Assembly: GCF_005048155.1 (NCBI RefSeq)
Contig: NZ_SUMB01000003.1
Location: forward strand, 744,001 to 808,000
DNA from: Streptomyces piniterrae
GTDB taxonomy: Bacteria > Actinomycetota > Actinomycetes > Streptomycetales > Streptomycetaceae
Length of the DNA: 64,000 nt
Direction of reading: 5' to 3'
Part shown: piece after piece, positions 53,767 to 63,085 of the stretch
Layout: each line of letters starts with the position of its first letter
Numbering within the stretch: position 1 is the stretch's first letter
Program-made: the position numbers and the translations under genes
The notes under the pieces: generated by a model
Database searches by the model: none
What the model was told of the DNA's origin: nothing
What the model saw: only the letters and a program-made list of their open reading frames with translations

Positions 53767-54363
53767 ATGCACCGGGCATTGATCGTCGTCGATGTGCAGA
53801 ACGACTTCTGTGAGGGCGGCAGCCTCGCGGTGGCGGGCGGTGCGGATGTCGCCGCGGCCATCACCGATCTGGTGGGCCAGGCGGCCGGCGGCTGCTACCG
53901 CCATGTCGTGGCGACCAGGGATCACCACGTCGACCCGGGCGACCACTTCTCCGACCGCCCCGACTATGTGCACTCCTGGCCGCCGCACTGTGTGGCGGGC
54001 ACCGAGGGCAGCAGCTTCCACCCCAACTTCGCGCCGGCCGTCGCCTCGGGCGCGATCGACGCGGTCTTCGACAAGGGCGCCCACACCGCCGCGTACAGCG
54101 GCTTCGAGGGCCGGGACGAGAACGGCACCCCGCTCGCGGACTGGCTGCGCGAGCGCGACGTCACCGAGGTCGACGTGGTCGGCATCGCCACCGACCACTG
54201 CGTACGCGCCACCGCGCTGGACGCGCTCGGCTCCGGGCTGCGCACCCACGTCCTGCTGGATCTGACCGCCGGCGTCGCCCCTGACACCACCGAGCGGGCG
54301 CTGGAGGAGCTCCGGGCGGCCGGCGCCGAGCTGACCGGCAAACCGGTGCTGGTCGGCGGCTGA
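53767..54363 (+). CDS. pncA: Nicotinamidase (isochorismatase family)
   Basis: Cytoplasmic amidase of 198 residues that turns nicotinamide into nicotinate. The catalytic triad is Asp9 (VDVQNDF), Lys103 (DKGAH) and Cys145 (ATDHCVRATA). Metal ligands are in RDHHVDPGDHF (Asp52, His54, His60). The length matches PncA. The start is the ATG at 53767. With pncB 216 bases upstream it forms an NAD-salvage pair. A poly-C/poly-G tract follows its stop. Confidence 0.92.
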   Translation: MHRALIVVDVQNDFCEGGSLAVAGGADVAAAITDLVGQAAGGCYRHVVATRDHHVDPGDHFSDRPDYVHSWPPHCVAGTEGSSFHPNFAPAVASGAIDAVFDKGAHTAAYSGFEGRDENGTPLADWLRERDVTEVDVVGIATDHCVRATALDALGSGLRTHVLLDLTAGVAPDTTERALEELRAAGAELTGKPVLVGG

Positions 54364-54373
54364 GGTGCGGACA

Positions 54374-54539
<166 letters not shown>

Positions 54540-54543
54540 CCGC

Positions 54544-54903
54544 TCAGCCGCAGGTGGCCCCCGATCTGTGCGCCGGGGCCCTGAGCAGGGCCCGTATCGG
54601 GTGCCAGGACTCGGTGTCGTCCTCCGGAGCACCGCGCCACACCAGTCCGTCGGGATGGTGCAGCACGGCCGTGATCTCGTCCGGTGTGGGCGGCTTCATG
54701 TTGCCGCGCAGGTAGACGGAGCGCAGGCCGTGGTTGCGCAGCCTGGTCAGGGCGCGCTGCCGGTTCACGGCATGGACCAGGACCCGGACGCGGCAGCCGC
54801 CGTCGTCGTACGGTCCCGACACCGATCCGTGCCCCGGTCTGGGCAGTGAAAGGGCGACCACCACGCTTCCGCCAGGAAGCCTGATGAAGCCGCCGCTGGT
54901 CAT
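54544..54903 (-). CDS. Hypothetical protein downstream of pncA
   Basis: Protein of 119 residues with a plausible beta start (GGFIRLPGGSVVVALSLPRPG) and a middle rich in Arg/His (VHAVNRQRALTRLRNHGLRS). I recognise no family. The ATG at 54903 is preferred over the one at 54909 because of a GGGGGAA ribosome-binding site at normal spacing. It is convergent with pncA, and its 3' end lies against the poly-G/C tract, so sequence error could affect the tail. Confidence 0.55.
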   Translation of the reverse strand: MTSGGFIRLPGGSVVVALSLPRPGHGSVSGPYDDGGCRVRVLVHAVNRQRALTRLRNHGLRSVYLRGNMKPPTPDEITAVLHHPDGLVWRGAPEDDTESWHPIRALLRAPAHRSGATCG

Positions 54904-54965
54904 GGTCATTCTTCCCCCGTGAGACTTCGCGTCAACAAGGAACTGTAGAACGCATCTAAACGCTA

Positions 54966-54998
54966 ATCGGCCGCCGCCCGCTAGGGGCGACGGCCGAT
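54966..54998. terminator. Terminator hairpin after the M6 metalloprotease gene
   Basis: ATCGGCCG and CGGCCGAT, extended by CGCCC/GGGCG across one mismatch, form a stem around GCTAG. It lies 27 bases after the protease stop, beyond an AT-rich stretch at 55016-55030. Confidence 0.7.
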
Positions 54999-55024
54999 AA
55001 GCTTCTGACCTGCGACTTTATTTT

Positions 55025-57415
55025 TTATTTACCGGCAGGTCCGACCTGGAGGACCACCGTGGAGCCGTCCGTGGCCTCCTTGGTGATCTTGATCCGGGTG
55101 TTGGTGTCAGGAACGATCACCGCGCCGGTCGGGTTCGCCTTGTCGTAGTAGACGCCGTGCCGGTCGTCGAAGAGCGTGACGCCCTTCTTGGACTTGATCG
55201 TGACCGGCTTGCCGTCCTTGTGCAGGGTCAGCGCGTCGGTCCGGTAGCGGGTGAAGGTCGAGTCGTAGGACTGGAAGCGGTTGCGCATCAGCTTGCCGTC
55301 GGCCCACCGCTCGGCCTTCGGGTGCGCGTCGACCGGGAGGATCTGCCCGTAGCCGGGGTGCTGGCCGACGTTGTTGTCCGGCTGCGAGGTGTCCCACAGC
55401 CAGATCAGCACGCCGTTCTGGTACGGGAAGTGCTCGACCCACTGCGGCTTGTCGGTGGTCCAACCGAAGTTGTACGGGCCGACCTTGAGGGTCTTGTCGT
55501 ACGACACGTACTGGCGGTTCTCGGCGATGTAGTACTGCGGGTAGTCCTTGGTGAAGGACGCGCCGATCCGCGAGAAGCCCTTGCTGGTCCAGCCGTTGTC
55601 GCCGTTCTCCGCGTCATCGCTGAACAGCGGCTTGCCGTCGGCGACGACGCTCACGGTGTCGGCCGCGAAGCCCTTCTGGGCGGCGCCGCCGTCGGTCTGG
55701 TAGCGGAAGCGCAGGTCGATCTTCTTGCCCGCGTAGGCGTCCAGCGGGTAGACGAGGTCCTGGTAGGCGGCCACCGTCCCGGTCAGCGCGGGCTTGTCGC
55801 CGCCGTCGCGCGGGATGGCCTTGCCGTTGGCGGTGCCGTCGAGCGGCGTCCAGTCGGCGCCGCCGTCGGTGGAGACCTCGGCGTAGAGGTAGTCGTAGTC
55901 CTTCTCGATGTCCCACCAGCCCTTGAGGGTCAGCGACGCCTTGGACTTGCCGGTGAGGTCCACCGCCCGCGAGAGGGTGTTCTTCAGGTCGTTGCCCATG
56001 TCGCTCCACCACTGCTTGGAGCCTTCCGCGGGCTTGACGATCTCCGTCGTGACCGCCTTCGGGGGCAGTTCGACGACCACCGCCTGCTTGTTCTTGGTGT
56101 TGTACTCCGCGACGCCCAGCGTGTGCGAGGACTTGGTCGCGGCCTTCGCCTTGCCGTAGTTGAGCCAGCCCAGCTGCAGCTTGTCCCAGGCGCTCATGTC
56201 GCCGGGCAGGTCGCCGATGGAGTCCTTGCCGCGGCCGAGCCAGGAGCCGCCCGACATCAGCGACCAGAAGTCCACCGAGGACTCGCCGGTGCCGGTGGTG
56301 TCGTACTCGTCCGGAAGGCCCAGGTCATGGCCGTATTCGTGGGCGAAGACGCCGAGCCCGCCGTTCTCCGGCTGCATGGTGTAGTCGCCGATCCAGATGC
56401 CGGTGTCACCGATCTGGGTGCCGCCCGCCTTGTTGTCGGCGGGGCCGGTCTTGCCGGCGTCGCTGCCGTACGCGTACCAGCGGTGCGCCCACAAGGCGTT
56501 GGTCTTCTGGACGCCGCCGCCGGCGGACTCGTCCTCGCCGGCGTGCACGATCTGGAAGTGGTCGATGTAGCCGTCGGGCTCGTTGAAGTTGCCGTCGCCG
56601 TCGTGGTCGTAGCGGTCCCACCGGTCGTACTTGGCGAGATCGGTCTTGATCTGCTCGTCGGTGCGGCCCTTGGCCTTCTGGTCCTTCGCCCACTGGTTGA
56701 CGCCGTCGCGGATCAGGTCCCAGGCGTTGGCGCAGTTGGTCTGGCCGCAGTAGTTGGACCCGTAACGGGCCTCGTTCCAGTCGACCTTGACCCAGTCGGA
56801 GACCTCGCCCTCGACGGAGTAGCGGCCGGAGGACTGCTTCTCGTAGTACTTGGCCAGCGACTGCTTCTTCTTGTCGTGCGAGAAGTAGAGGTCCTGGAAG
56901 TGCTGCCGGTTGAAGTCCTTCTGCCAGGCGGTGCTGTTGTCCGTCTTGCGGTCCGGCTCGGCTATCTGGTTGTGCGCCGGGCCCGGGTCGCCGCCGTACT
57001 TCTTCACCGGCGGCTTGGGGCCGTCGCCGTCCGGGTCGAACATCGTGGTGCCGTCGACCTTCTCGCCGAAGTCCGCCAGGATCGTGAAGATCCGGTCGGT
57101 CTTCTGCCGGGCCAGCTCGACGTACTTGCCCTTGCCCAGCTTGACGACCTGGGAGCCCCCGCGCTCGGTCGCCGTGGCGTCGCCGGATATGACCTGCTGG
57201 AGCGCTTCCTTGCGCTGCGTCTCCTGCCGGTCGCTGAACGGGCCCTTGAGGTCGTGGTCCACGGCCCGCTCGGGGGCCGGGTCCTGGCGCTTCGCTACGG
57301 GCGACGGGGTCCGTACGTCGGCCGTAGCCACCCCGGAAGACAAAGCGGCCGCCCCGAGCGCGGCAATCGCCGTGGCCAGGGCGGCCGGTCTGAACAGCCT
57401 TCTCTTCTCTCTCAC
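55025..57415 (-). CDS. Secreted M6-family metalloprotease (immune inhibitor A type)
   Basis: Extracellular zinc protease of 796 residues. A signal peptide (VREKRRLFRPAALATAIAAL start) leads to a pro-region and the M6 catalytic domain, with the zinc motif HEYGH (about 359-363) in FAHEYGHDLGLPDEYD. Further regions (about 430-600) look like beta-sandwich and calcium-type domains with DHDGDGNFNEPDGYIDH, read as DHDGDGN before DGYIDH. Relatives (InhA) degrade host or competitor proteins. The start is a GTG at 57415 behind GGAGG; an upstream ATG at 57460 adds 15 residues in front of the signal peptide. Confidence 0.88.
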   Translation of the reverse strand: MREKRRLFRPAALATAIAALGAAALSSGVATADVRTPSPVAKRQDPAPERAVDHDLKGPFSDRQETQRKEALQQVISGDATATERGGSQVVKLGKGKYVELARQKTDRIFTILADFGEKVDGTTMFDPDGDGPKPPVKKYGGDPGPAHNQIAEPDRKTDNSTAWQKDFNRQHFQDLYFSHDKKKQSLAKYYEKQSSGRYSVEGEVSDWVKVDWNEARYGSNYCGQTNCANAWDLIRDGVNQWAKDQKAKGRTDEQIKTDLAKYDRWDRYDHDGDGNFNEPDGYIDHFQIVHAGEDESAGGGVQKTNALWAHRWYAYGSDAGKTGPADNKAGGTQIGDTGIWIGDYTMQPENGGLGVFAHEYGHDLGLPDEYDTTGTGESSVDFWSLMSGGSWLGRGKDSIGDLPGDMSAWDKLQLGWLNYGKAKAATKSSHTLGVAEYNTKNKQAVVVELPPKAVTTEIVKPAEGSKQWWSDMGNDLKNTLSRAVDLTGKSKASLTLKGWWDIEKDYDYLYAEVSTDGGADWTPLDGTANGKAIPRDGGDKPALTGTVAAYQDLVYPLDAYAGKKIDLRFRYQTDGGAAQKGFAADTVSVVADGKPLFSDDAENGDNGWTSKGFSRIGASFTKDYPQYYIAENRQYVSYDKTLKVGPYNFGWTTDKPQWVEHFPYQNGVLIWLWDTSQPDNNVGQHPGYGQILPVDAHPKAERWADGKLMRNRFQSYDSTFTRYRTDALTLHKDGKPVTIKSKKGVTLFDDRHGVYYDKANPTGAVIVPDTNTRIKITKEATDGSTVVLQVGPAGK

Positions 57416-57825
57416 TTGGGCCTGTCCTCCCCTTCGAACGCGGTCACTGTTCGAGGGCATTCGACCGGAAGTGCCGGAGAAAAGACAGATCTTGACTTGA
57501 GCACGTCAGCGAAGTACGTTACCCGGTTCACGTGCTACGGCTATCGGACGAGGGTGTGCGGGCTCACACCGCGGACGAAGCCGGTCGTACGGCCGGGGCG
57601 GATATGCCATCGGAGCATGCGCCCCCGCCCCCAACTGGCGTTCCACCGCCGCCTGTTCGAAATTCGGCCGTGTTGTGCGCCCCCTGTGCACCACAACCGT
57701 GGGTTAGGTCACGCTTACTTGCCGTTCCGCACGGGAAGTAAGGACCGTAGGCTCGTTTGATGGCGCGCCTTTGACGGCACCCGTTGCCCGACACACCTGC
57801 CGACCCTCCGAGGACGGATCCCGCC
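57416..57825. other. 410-base divergent gap with a plus-strand promoter
   Basis: Between the protease (minus) and a small membrane protein (plus). Besides the promoter at 57492-57520 I see only weak GTTCGA/TTCGAC repeats near 57435-57470 and no supportable gene. Confidence 0.5.
57492..57520 (+). promoter_or_regulatory. Strong sigma-70-type promoter on the plus strand
   Basis: TTGACT (57492-57497), a 17-base spacer and TACGTT (57515-57520). Spacing is ideal. The first gene downstream starts at 57826, so the transcript would have a leader of about 300 bases or carry something unseen. Confidence 0.6.
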
Positions 57826-58152
57826 ATGCCTCGTCCGACTGTCACCCAGCTCGTCTACGGATCGGCCACCGTCTTCCTCTCCACCCTCGCGATGCTGCTG
57901 CTCTCGCAGACGCAGACCGGGATCGGGGTCGCGGTCATCGCCATCGCCGGGCTCGGGCTCGGGCTGCTGGTCGCCATGACGGTGCCGATGCCGCGGATGT
58001 CGCGGGTGGTCCGCCGCCAGGCCGCACGCGCCAAGTCGCCCGCCGCGCCCGCCCCGTTGCGTGCCGTGCCGCCGCCGGCCGAGCACCTCCCCCGGCCCCG
58101 CGTCTCCCGGCCGGCCGCCGCTCGGGCCAGGGTCAGCGAGCACTCGCGCTGA
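57826..58152 (+). CDS. Small two-helix membrane protein
   Basis: Protein of 108 residues with two hydrophobic helices (LVYGSATVFLSTLAMLLL and GIGVAVIAIAGLGLGLLVAM) and a basic, Pro/Ala-rich cytoplasmic tail. No family is recognised. The ATG at 57826 lies behind GAGGA. It is convergent with an RDD protein gene; only 49 bases separate their stops. Confidence 0.65.
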   Translation: MPRPTVTQLVYGSATVFLSTLAMLLLSQTQTGIGVAVIAIAGLGLGLLVAMTVPMPRMSRVVRRQAARAKSPAAPAPLRAVPPPAEHLPRPRVSRPAAARARVSEHSR

Positions 58153-58201
58153 AGCGTCGGGTGCGTCAGGTACGTCTGATGCTTCAGGCACGTCTGGTGC
58201 G

Positions 58202-58927
58202 TCAGGCCGTGGAGACCACCACGGTCTTGGCGGCCTTGTCGTGCAGACACTGCTGGTACGGCTTGTCCCAGGTGCACCACAGGACGTTGACCAGCCAGAA
58301 CACAAAGCCGCAGCACGGCACGATCTCCGGCAGCGTATAGACCGCGGCCCGGATCCAGCCCGCCGAACCGGCCGGCACCGCCCCGTTGGACAGCATCGCC
58401 ACCCGGATCTTCATCGCCATCTTGCCGAGGGTCTGCCCGCGGCTGGTCAGCATCAGCCCCTCGTAGATCAGATACGCCAGCATCGTGACGCCCGAAACCG
58501 TCGCCTGTTTGCCGGTCTGGGTGCTGCTGGTGCTGGTGTAGTCCACCCAGCCCACGAGGGCGCTCATGATGATCCCGACCGGGACGGTGATGATGATCGC
58601 GTCGATGATGCGCGCGACGAGCCGGCGGCCGCGGTTGGCGAGCGGCGGCATCCCGGCGAGCGGATCGGCCGCCCCGTACTCCCCGCCGTAGGGATTCTCG
58701 GCGTACGGGCCGCCGTAAGGGCCGCCCTCATAGCGCGGCGGGGGCGGCGTGCCACCGGGAGGCGTCGCACCACCGGGAGGCGGCGTGCCACCGGGAGGCG
58801 GCGTGCCACCGGGAGTGCCGCCGCCTTCGCCGCCCGCGCCCTCCTCGGGCGGCTCCTGCGGCTTCTTCAGGAACGGGTCGTCCTCCGGCGGTTCACCGGA
58901 GCCGGGCCTGGGCTGGTCGGTGCTCAT
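58202..58927 (-). CDS. RDD-family membrane protein
   Basis: Protein of 241 residues. A long Pro/Gly-rich N terminus with GGTPP-type repeats (about 30-90) is followed by an RDD domain: RRLVARIIDAIIITVPVGI (the Arg-Asp pair), then SRGQTLGKMAMKIRV and a last CLHDKAAKTVVV. RDD proteins are multi-helix membrane proteins of poorly known function, some acting as transporters. A second RDD gene follows upstream on the same strand. The start is the ATG at 58927. Confidence 0.85.
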   Translation of the reverse strand: MSTDQPRPGSGEPPEDDPFLKKPQEPPEEGAGGEGGGTPGGTPPPGGTPPPGGATPPGGTPPPPRYEGGPYGGPYAENPYGGEYGAADPLAGMPPLANRGRRLVARIIDAIIITVPVGIIMSALVGWVDYTSTSSTQTGKQATVSGVTMLAYLIYEGLMLTSRGQTLGKMAMKIRVAMLSNGAVPAGSAGWIRAAVYTLPEIVPCCGFVFWLVNVLWCTWDKPYQQCLHDKAAKTVVVSTA

Positions 58928-59008
58928 GGCCCGAGTCGACCGCTTGTCGCGGCCCGCCGCATCCGGCGAAGTCCGTTCGGGGGACCCGGGCGACGAGCCG
59001 CGCGGCGG

Positions 59009-60592
59009 TCAGTCGGAGTCGGAGGCGACGAACGTCCGCGCCACCTTGTCGTGCCAGCACTGCCGCCACGGGCGGTCGAACAGGCACCACACGGCGTTGA
59101 CGACGCCGATGGCCGCCACCCCGAGCACGCCGTAGACCAGCCAGCGCTTGATGGCCGCGCCGAGGCCCGGGGTGTCATGGCTCTCGATGTCCAGCACCCG
59201 CACCTTGCACAGCTTCTTGCCGAGGGTGCGGCCCCACTTGGCGGTCGGCAGCGCCTCGTAGAGCCCGCCGCCGATCAGCAGGACGGCGAGTACGGCGCCG
59301 AGCAGCGGGGTGGTGGTGCCGTCGAGCAGATAGACCGTCACCTCGCGGCCCGACTGCTTGGCCGCCTCGACCTTGGCGTCGATGTGGTCCGTGACGGTGC
59401 CCCACATCGGGACGGCGACCGCGGCGGCGGCCGCGGCCACCACCAGGGTGTCGATCAACCGGGCCGCGAACCGGCGGCCGAGCCCGGCCGGGCGGCCCTC
59501 CTCGGCCTGGAAGGCGGCCGAGAAGGCATCGGCGGTCGGCGGCTTCCAGGGGATGACGCCGTCGTCGCCCGGCGCGCCACCGGTGGCACCACCCTGCGGC
59601 GGGAAACCGGCCGACGGGGCGGCCGGCTGCGGGGCCTGGGCGGCGGGCGCGGGCCGGCCCGCGTTCTGGGCCGGGTTCTGGCCCGGGTTCTGCTGGGCCG
59701 GGCGGCCCTGCTGCGGGCCGACGGACGGCAGTGCCTGCGGGGCGCTGCTGCCGGGCGCCGCGGACCGGCCGGGGTTACCGCCCGGCGCGATACGGATCGC
59801 CATCGTCTCGTTGCCCTTGGCGGCGCCGCCCGGCCCCGCTGCCCCCGCTCCTGCTCCTCCTGCTGCCCCTGCCGCTCCTGCTGCCCCTCCAGCGTCTGGC
59901 CGTACCGCACGGATCGCGGTGGTGCCCTGGTCGACGGCGTCGCCCCGGCGCCCGCCGGGCTTGACGGCGCGGATGGCGACCGTCCCGTCGGCCGGAGCCT
60001 CCGGCTTGCGGGGTGCGGGCGTCGTGGCCGACGGCCCGGGCGCCCCGGTGGACGCCCCGCCTGCCCCGGACCCGTCGGCCGGGCCACCGGACCGCTCGTC
60101 GCGCTGTGCCGGCACCGCGCCCCAGGAGGCCGCGCCGGACGGCGTCCCGGGCTGCGCCTGGTCGGCCTTGCCCCAGGACACCCGGTCCGCCTCGCCGAAA
60201 CCGCTCTGCCGTGAGGCGTCCGCCTGCCAGGAGGCGGCCGGCTCCGGGCTGGTGCCGTGCAGCCGCGCCGGATCGTCCCAATTGGTGACGGCGGGCCGGC
60301 CGTCACCCTCGCCGCTCCGGCCCGCGGCGGGCACACCGGTGCCGCCGCCCGCCTCCTCGTCCAGGAAGACCGGTCCGGTCTCGTCGACGGCGGGCGGGGT
60401 GGGGGCCGGGGCCACGGCGGCCACGCCGGGCGGCGGTGCGGGCATCGCCTCGCCCTCGGCCGGCGCCGGGCGGCTGGTGCCCGGCACCCATGCGGCGCCG
60501 TTCCAGTACCGGATGTAGCCGGGGATGGACGGGTCCGGGTAGAAGCCTGGCGTAGGGCTGTCGCCGGCGGATCCTGAGGTAGGGGCGCTCAT
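59009..60592 (-). CDS. RDD-family membrane protein with DUF2510 and disordered linker
   Basis: Protein of 527 residues. The N-terminal DUF2510 (PGFYPDPSIPGYIRYWNGAAW, first part PGFYPDPSIPG) is followed by a long disordered Pro/Ala/Gly/Gln linker with three repeats: TVAIRAVKPGG, TTAIRAVRPD and TMAIRIAPGG. The C-terminal RDD domain has GRRFAARLIDTLVVAAAAA, TLGKKLCKVRVLD and CWHDKVARTFV. The two RDD genes are tandem and probably paralogues. ATG at 60592 is the chosen start (MSAPTSGSAGDS). Confidence 0.85.
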   Translation of the reverse strand: MSAPTSGSAGDSPTPGFYPDPSIPGYIRYWNGAAWVPGTSRPAPAEGEAMPAPPPGVAAVAPAPTPPAVDETGPVFLDEEAGGGTGVPAAGRSGEGDGRPAVTNWDDPARLHGTSPEPAASWQADASRQSGFGEADRVSWGKADQAQPGTPSGAASWGAVPAQRDERSGGPADGSGAGGASTGAPGPSATTPAPRKPEAPADGTVAIRAVKPGGRRGDAVDQGTTAIRAVRPDAGGAAGAAGAAGGAGAGAAGPGGAAKGNETMAIRIAPGGNPGRSAAPGSSAPQALPSVGPQQGRPAQQNPGQNPAQNAGRPAPAAQAPQPAAPSAGFPPQGGATGGAPGDDGVIPWKPPTADAFSAAFQAEEGRPAGLGRRFAARLIDTLVVAAAAAAVAVPMWGTVTDHIDAKVEAAKQSGREVTVYLLDGTTTPLLGAVLAVLLIGGGLYEALPTAKWGRTLGKKLCKVRVLDIESHDTPGLGAAIKRWLVYGVLGVAAIGVVNAVWCLFDRPWRQCWHDKVARTFVASDSD

Positions 60593-60828
60593 GTCCGAAG
60601 TCCCGTATCTGTGCTCGGCCTGGTGGGTGTCGGGTGCAGTCTGCCGCAAGGCGGCGTCCACATCTATCAGACCCCCGGTCGCCTCGTTGCCTCCCCCGGC
60701 CACGACCACCTGGAAGAGGTGCCCGAAAAAAGTTGTGCGAAGTCGTGTAAGGGTCCGGCGGGTGGCGCCTCTCTCTTGCGTGCGGGCCGTTCAGGGCACC
60801 CGCGCAGGGACACAGAGAGGCGGACTTG

Positions 60829-61305
60829 ATGCACACCGTGGTGGAACGAGAACTGGAACTGGGGCTGGTCCTGTCGCCGGAGCGGAGCATTCCGGTGCCG
60901 GCCCGACTGACCTACCGGACGGATGACCCCTATGCCGTCCATGTCACCTTTCACATCGGTTCGGACTCCCCGGTCAACTGGACGTTCGCCCGCGAACTGC
61001 TCGTCGAGGGCGTGTTCCGGCCGTGCGGCCAGGGGGACGTCCGGGTCTGGCCGACCAAGGTGGACGGCCGCAGCCTGGTCTGTATGGCGCTGAGCTCGCC
61101 GGACGGTGACGCGCTGCTGGAGGCCCCGGCCTCGGCGGTCTCGGCGTGGCTGGAACGCACGCTGCGGGTCGTGCCCCCGGGCTCCGAGCAGGGGCATCTG
61201 GGCATCGACAAAGGGCTGAGCGAACTGCTCGCCATGACGCCGCGCGACGACCTGTGGCCGGCCGACCCCTGCCCGTCGGACGAGTCCCCGGAGGCCGGGG
61301 CGTAA
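60829..61305 (+). CDS. ssgG: SsgA-like sporulation protein, probably SsgG
   Basis: Sporulation cell-division regulator of 158 residues in the SALP family, known only from morphologically complex actinomycetes. Family pattern: VERELELGLVLSPERSIPVPA, read as ELGLVLSPERSIPV, then DPYAVHVTFHIG, WTFARELLVEG, RPCGQGDVRVWP and LSSPDGDALLEAPA. Gene order matches S. coelicolor ssgG (SCO2924) as I recall. The ATG at 60829 follows GAGAGG. SALP proteins guide septum placement and spore-wall synthesis. It is convergent with a flavoprotein gene. Confidence 0.88.
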   Translation: MHTVVERELELGLVLSPERSIPVPARLTYRTDDPYAVHVTFHIGSDSPVNWTFARELLVEGVFRPCGQGDVRVWPTKVDGRSLVCMALSSPDGDALLEAPASAVSAWLERTLRVVPPGSEQGHLGIDKGLSELLAMTPRDDLWPADPCPSDESPEAGA

Positions 61306-61536
61306 CGCCGTGGCCGCCAGGGCCTCGTCACCCAGGAAGTCGTCAGCGAGATCGTCGGCGTAGCGGGGGCACGGCCACCGCCACGCCGACGACCTCACGG
61401 CAGCCGACGGCCGACCCGCGGTTTCCGCTCGACCGCCGTACAGAAAAGCCGTACCGAAAAGCCGTACCGAAAGCATGAGTTCCCCCCGGCCCCGATCCCC
61501 TGTCGCCCACTTGCCCGGACCGCCGGTGCCCCGGCG

Positions 61537-63000
61537 CTAGTCCCGGTACGCCTCCAGCAGCCGCAGCCACACCTCGCTGATCGTCGGGTAGGCGGGCACC
61601 GCGTGCCAGAGGCGTTCGACGGGGATCTCGCCGGCGACCGCGATCGTCGCGGAGTGCAGCAGCTCGCCCACTCCCGGGCCGACGAAGGTGGCGCCGAGCA
61701 GCACTTCGCGGTCCAGGTCGACGACCATCCGGGCCCGGCCCCGGTAGCCGTCGGCGTACAGCGACGCGCCCGCGACGGCGCCCAGGTCCTGGTCGACGAC
61801 GCGGGTCCGGTAGCCCGCGCGCTCCGCCTGCGCGGCGGTCAGGCCGACCGAGGCGGCCTCGGGGTCGCTGAAGACGACCTGCGGGACGGCGGCGGTGTCC
61901 GCGGTCGCGGTGTGCGCTCCCCAGCGGTCGGATTCCAGGATCGGCACCCGCCGGGCGCGGGCGGCGATGGCCGCACCGGCGATCCGGGCCTGGTATTTGC
62001 CCTGGTGGGTCAGGAGGGCGCGGTGGTTGACATCGCCGACGCCGTAGAGCCAGCCGCCCGTCACCCCCGGCACCCGCAGGCTGTCGTCGACGTCCAGCCA
62101 GGCGCCGGGCGTCAGGCCGACGGTCTCCAGGCCGAGGTCGTCGGTCCGCGGGGCGCGGCCGGTGGCGATCAGGAGTTCATCGGCCACGATCTCGTCGCCG
62201 GCAGCCAGGACGACGGTGACCGGGCCGCCCGGCGCCTCGCGGCGTACCTCGCGGACCTCTACGCCGGTGCGCAGGAACGCGCCGGCCTCGGCAAGCGATT
62301 CGGCGACCAGGTGGCCGGCGAACGGCTCCATCCGGGGCAGCAGTCCGTCACCGCGTACCAGCAGCGTCACGGAGGCGCCCAGGGCCCGCCAGGCGGTGGC
62401 CATCTCGACGCCCACGACGCCGCCGCCGACGACCACCAGGCGGCCCGGCACTTCCTTGGCGCTGGTCGCGTCGCGGCTGGTCCAGGGCTTGGCGGCGGCC
62501 AGTCCCGGGATGTCGGGCAGCACCGGGCGACTGCCGGTGCAGACCGCGACGGCGTGCCGCGCGGTGAGCACCCGGCCGTCGTCGACGGCCACCCGGCGGG
62601 GTCCGGCCAGCCGCCCGTGTCCGCGCACCAGGTCGATGCCGGCGCCGTCCAGCCAGCGCGCCTGCCCGTCATCGTTCCAGTGGGAGGCGAAGGCGTCGCG
62701 GTGGGCGAGGACGGCGGGGGTGTCCAGGGGGCCTGCCACCGCGTCGCGCAGGCCCGGGACCTGGCGTGCGTCGGCGCGGGCGGTGACCGGGCGCAGCAGG
62801 GCCTTGCTGGGCATGCAGGCCCAGTAGGAGCATTCGCCGCCGACCAGTTCGCTCTCCACGAGGACCGCGCTCAGTCCGGCGGCGTGCACCCGGTCGGCGA
62901 CGTTCTCGCCGGTGGGGCCGCCGCCCAGGACCACGACGTCGTACGTCTCGTCGGCGACCGGGGTCGGTTGCGCCGGGTGCCGGGGTTCGGTCGCTGCCAT
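61537..63000 (-). CDS. Pyridine-nucleotide-disulfide oxidoreductase family flavoprotein
   Basis: FAD protein of 487 residues. It has the N-terminal GGGPTGENVADRV, the redox-active CxxxxC of GECSYWACMPSK (Cys57, Cys62), a second nucleotide motif (VVVGGGVVGVEMA) and LLIATGRAPRTDDLGLE. The C-terminal catalytic His of this family (usually HPT) is Tyr here: VPAYPTISEVW. So it may not be a classical disulfide reductase. The start is the ATG at 63000. Relatives include dihydrolipoamide, mycothiol and mercuric reductases. It stands between ssgG (convergent) and an L7/L12-like gene. Confidence 0.88.
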   Translation of the reverse strand: MAATEPRHPAQPTPVADETYDVVVLGGGPTGENVADRVHAAGLSAVLVESELVGGECSYWACMPSKALLRPVTARADARQVPGLRDAVAGPLDTPAVLAHRDAFASHWNDDGQARWLDGAGIDLVRGHGRLAGPRRVAVDDGRVLTARHAVAVCTGSRPVLPDIPGLAAAKPWTSRDATSAKEVPGRLVVVGGGVVGVEMATAWRALGASVTLLVRGDGLLPRMEPFAGHLVAESLAEAGAFLRTGVEVREVRREAPGGPVTVVLAAGDEIVADELLIATGRAPRTDDLGLETVGLTPGAWLDVDDSLRVPGVTGGWLYGVGDVNHRALLTHQGKYQARIAGAAIAARARRVPILESDRWGAHTATADTAAVPQVVFSDPEAASVGLTAAQAERAGYRTRVVDQDLGAVAGASLYADGYRGRARMVVDLDREVLLGATFVGPGVGELLHSATIAVAGEIPVERLWHAVPAYPTISEVWLRLLEAYRD

Positions 63001-63085
63001 CGGTCATCGCTCCCTGGGTGGGCGTGGGTGGACCGGTGGACCCGGGCGGGGCGGGCCCTTGTGCCATCCTCCGCCCGGGGCGCCG

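Noticed and set aside
55157..57760. An 867-codon open frame on the plus strand opposite the M6 protease.
   Set aside because: The protease on the other strand has a signal peptide and zinc motif. The plus-strand frame is Val/Leu/Gly/Arg-rich with no motif, as expected for the antisense frame of a GC-rich gene.
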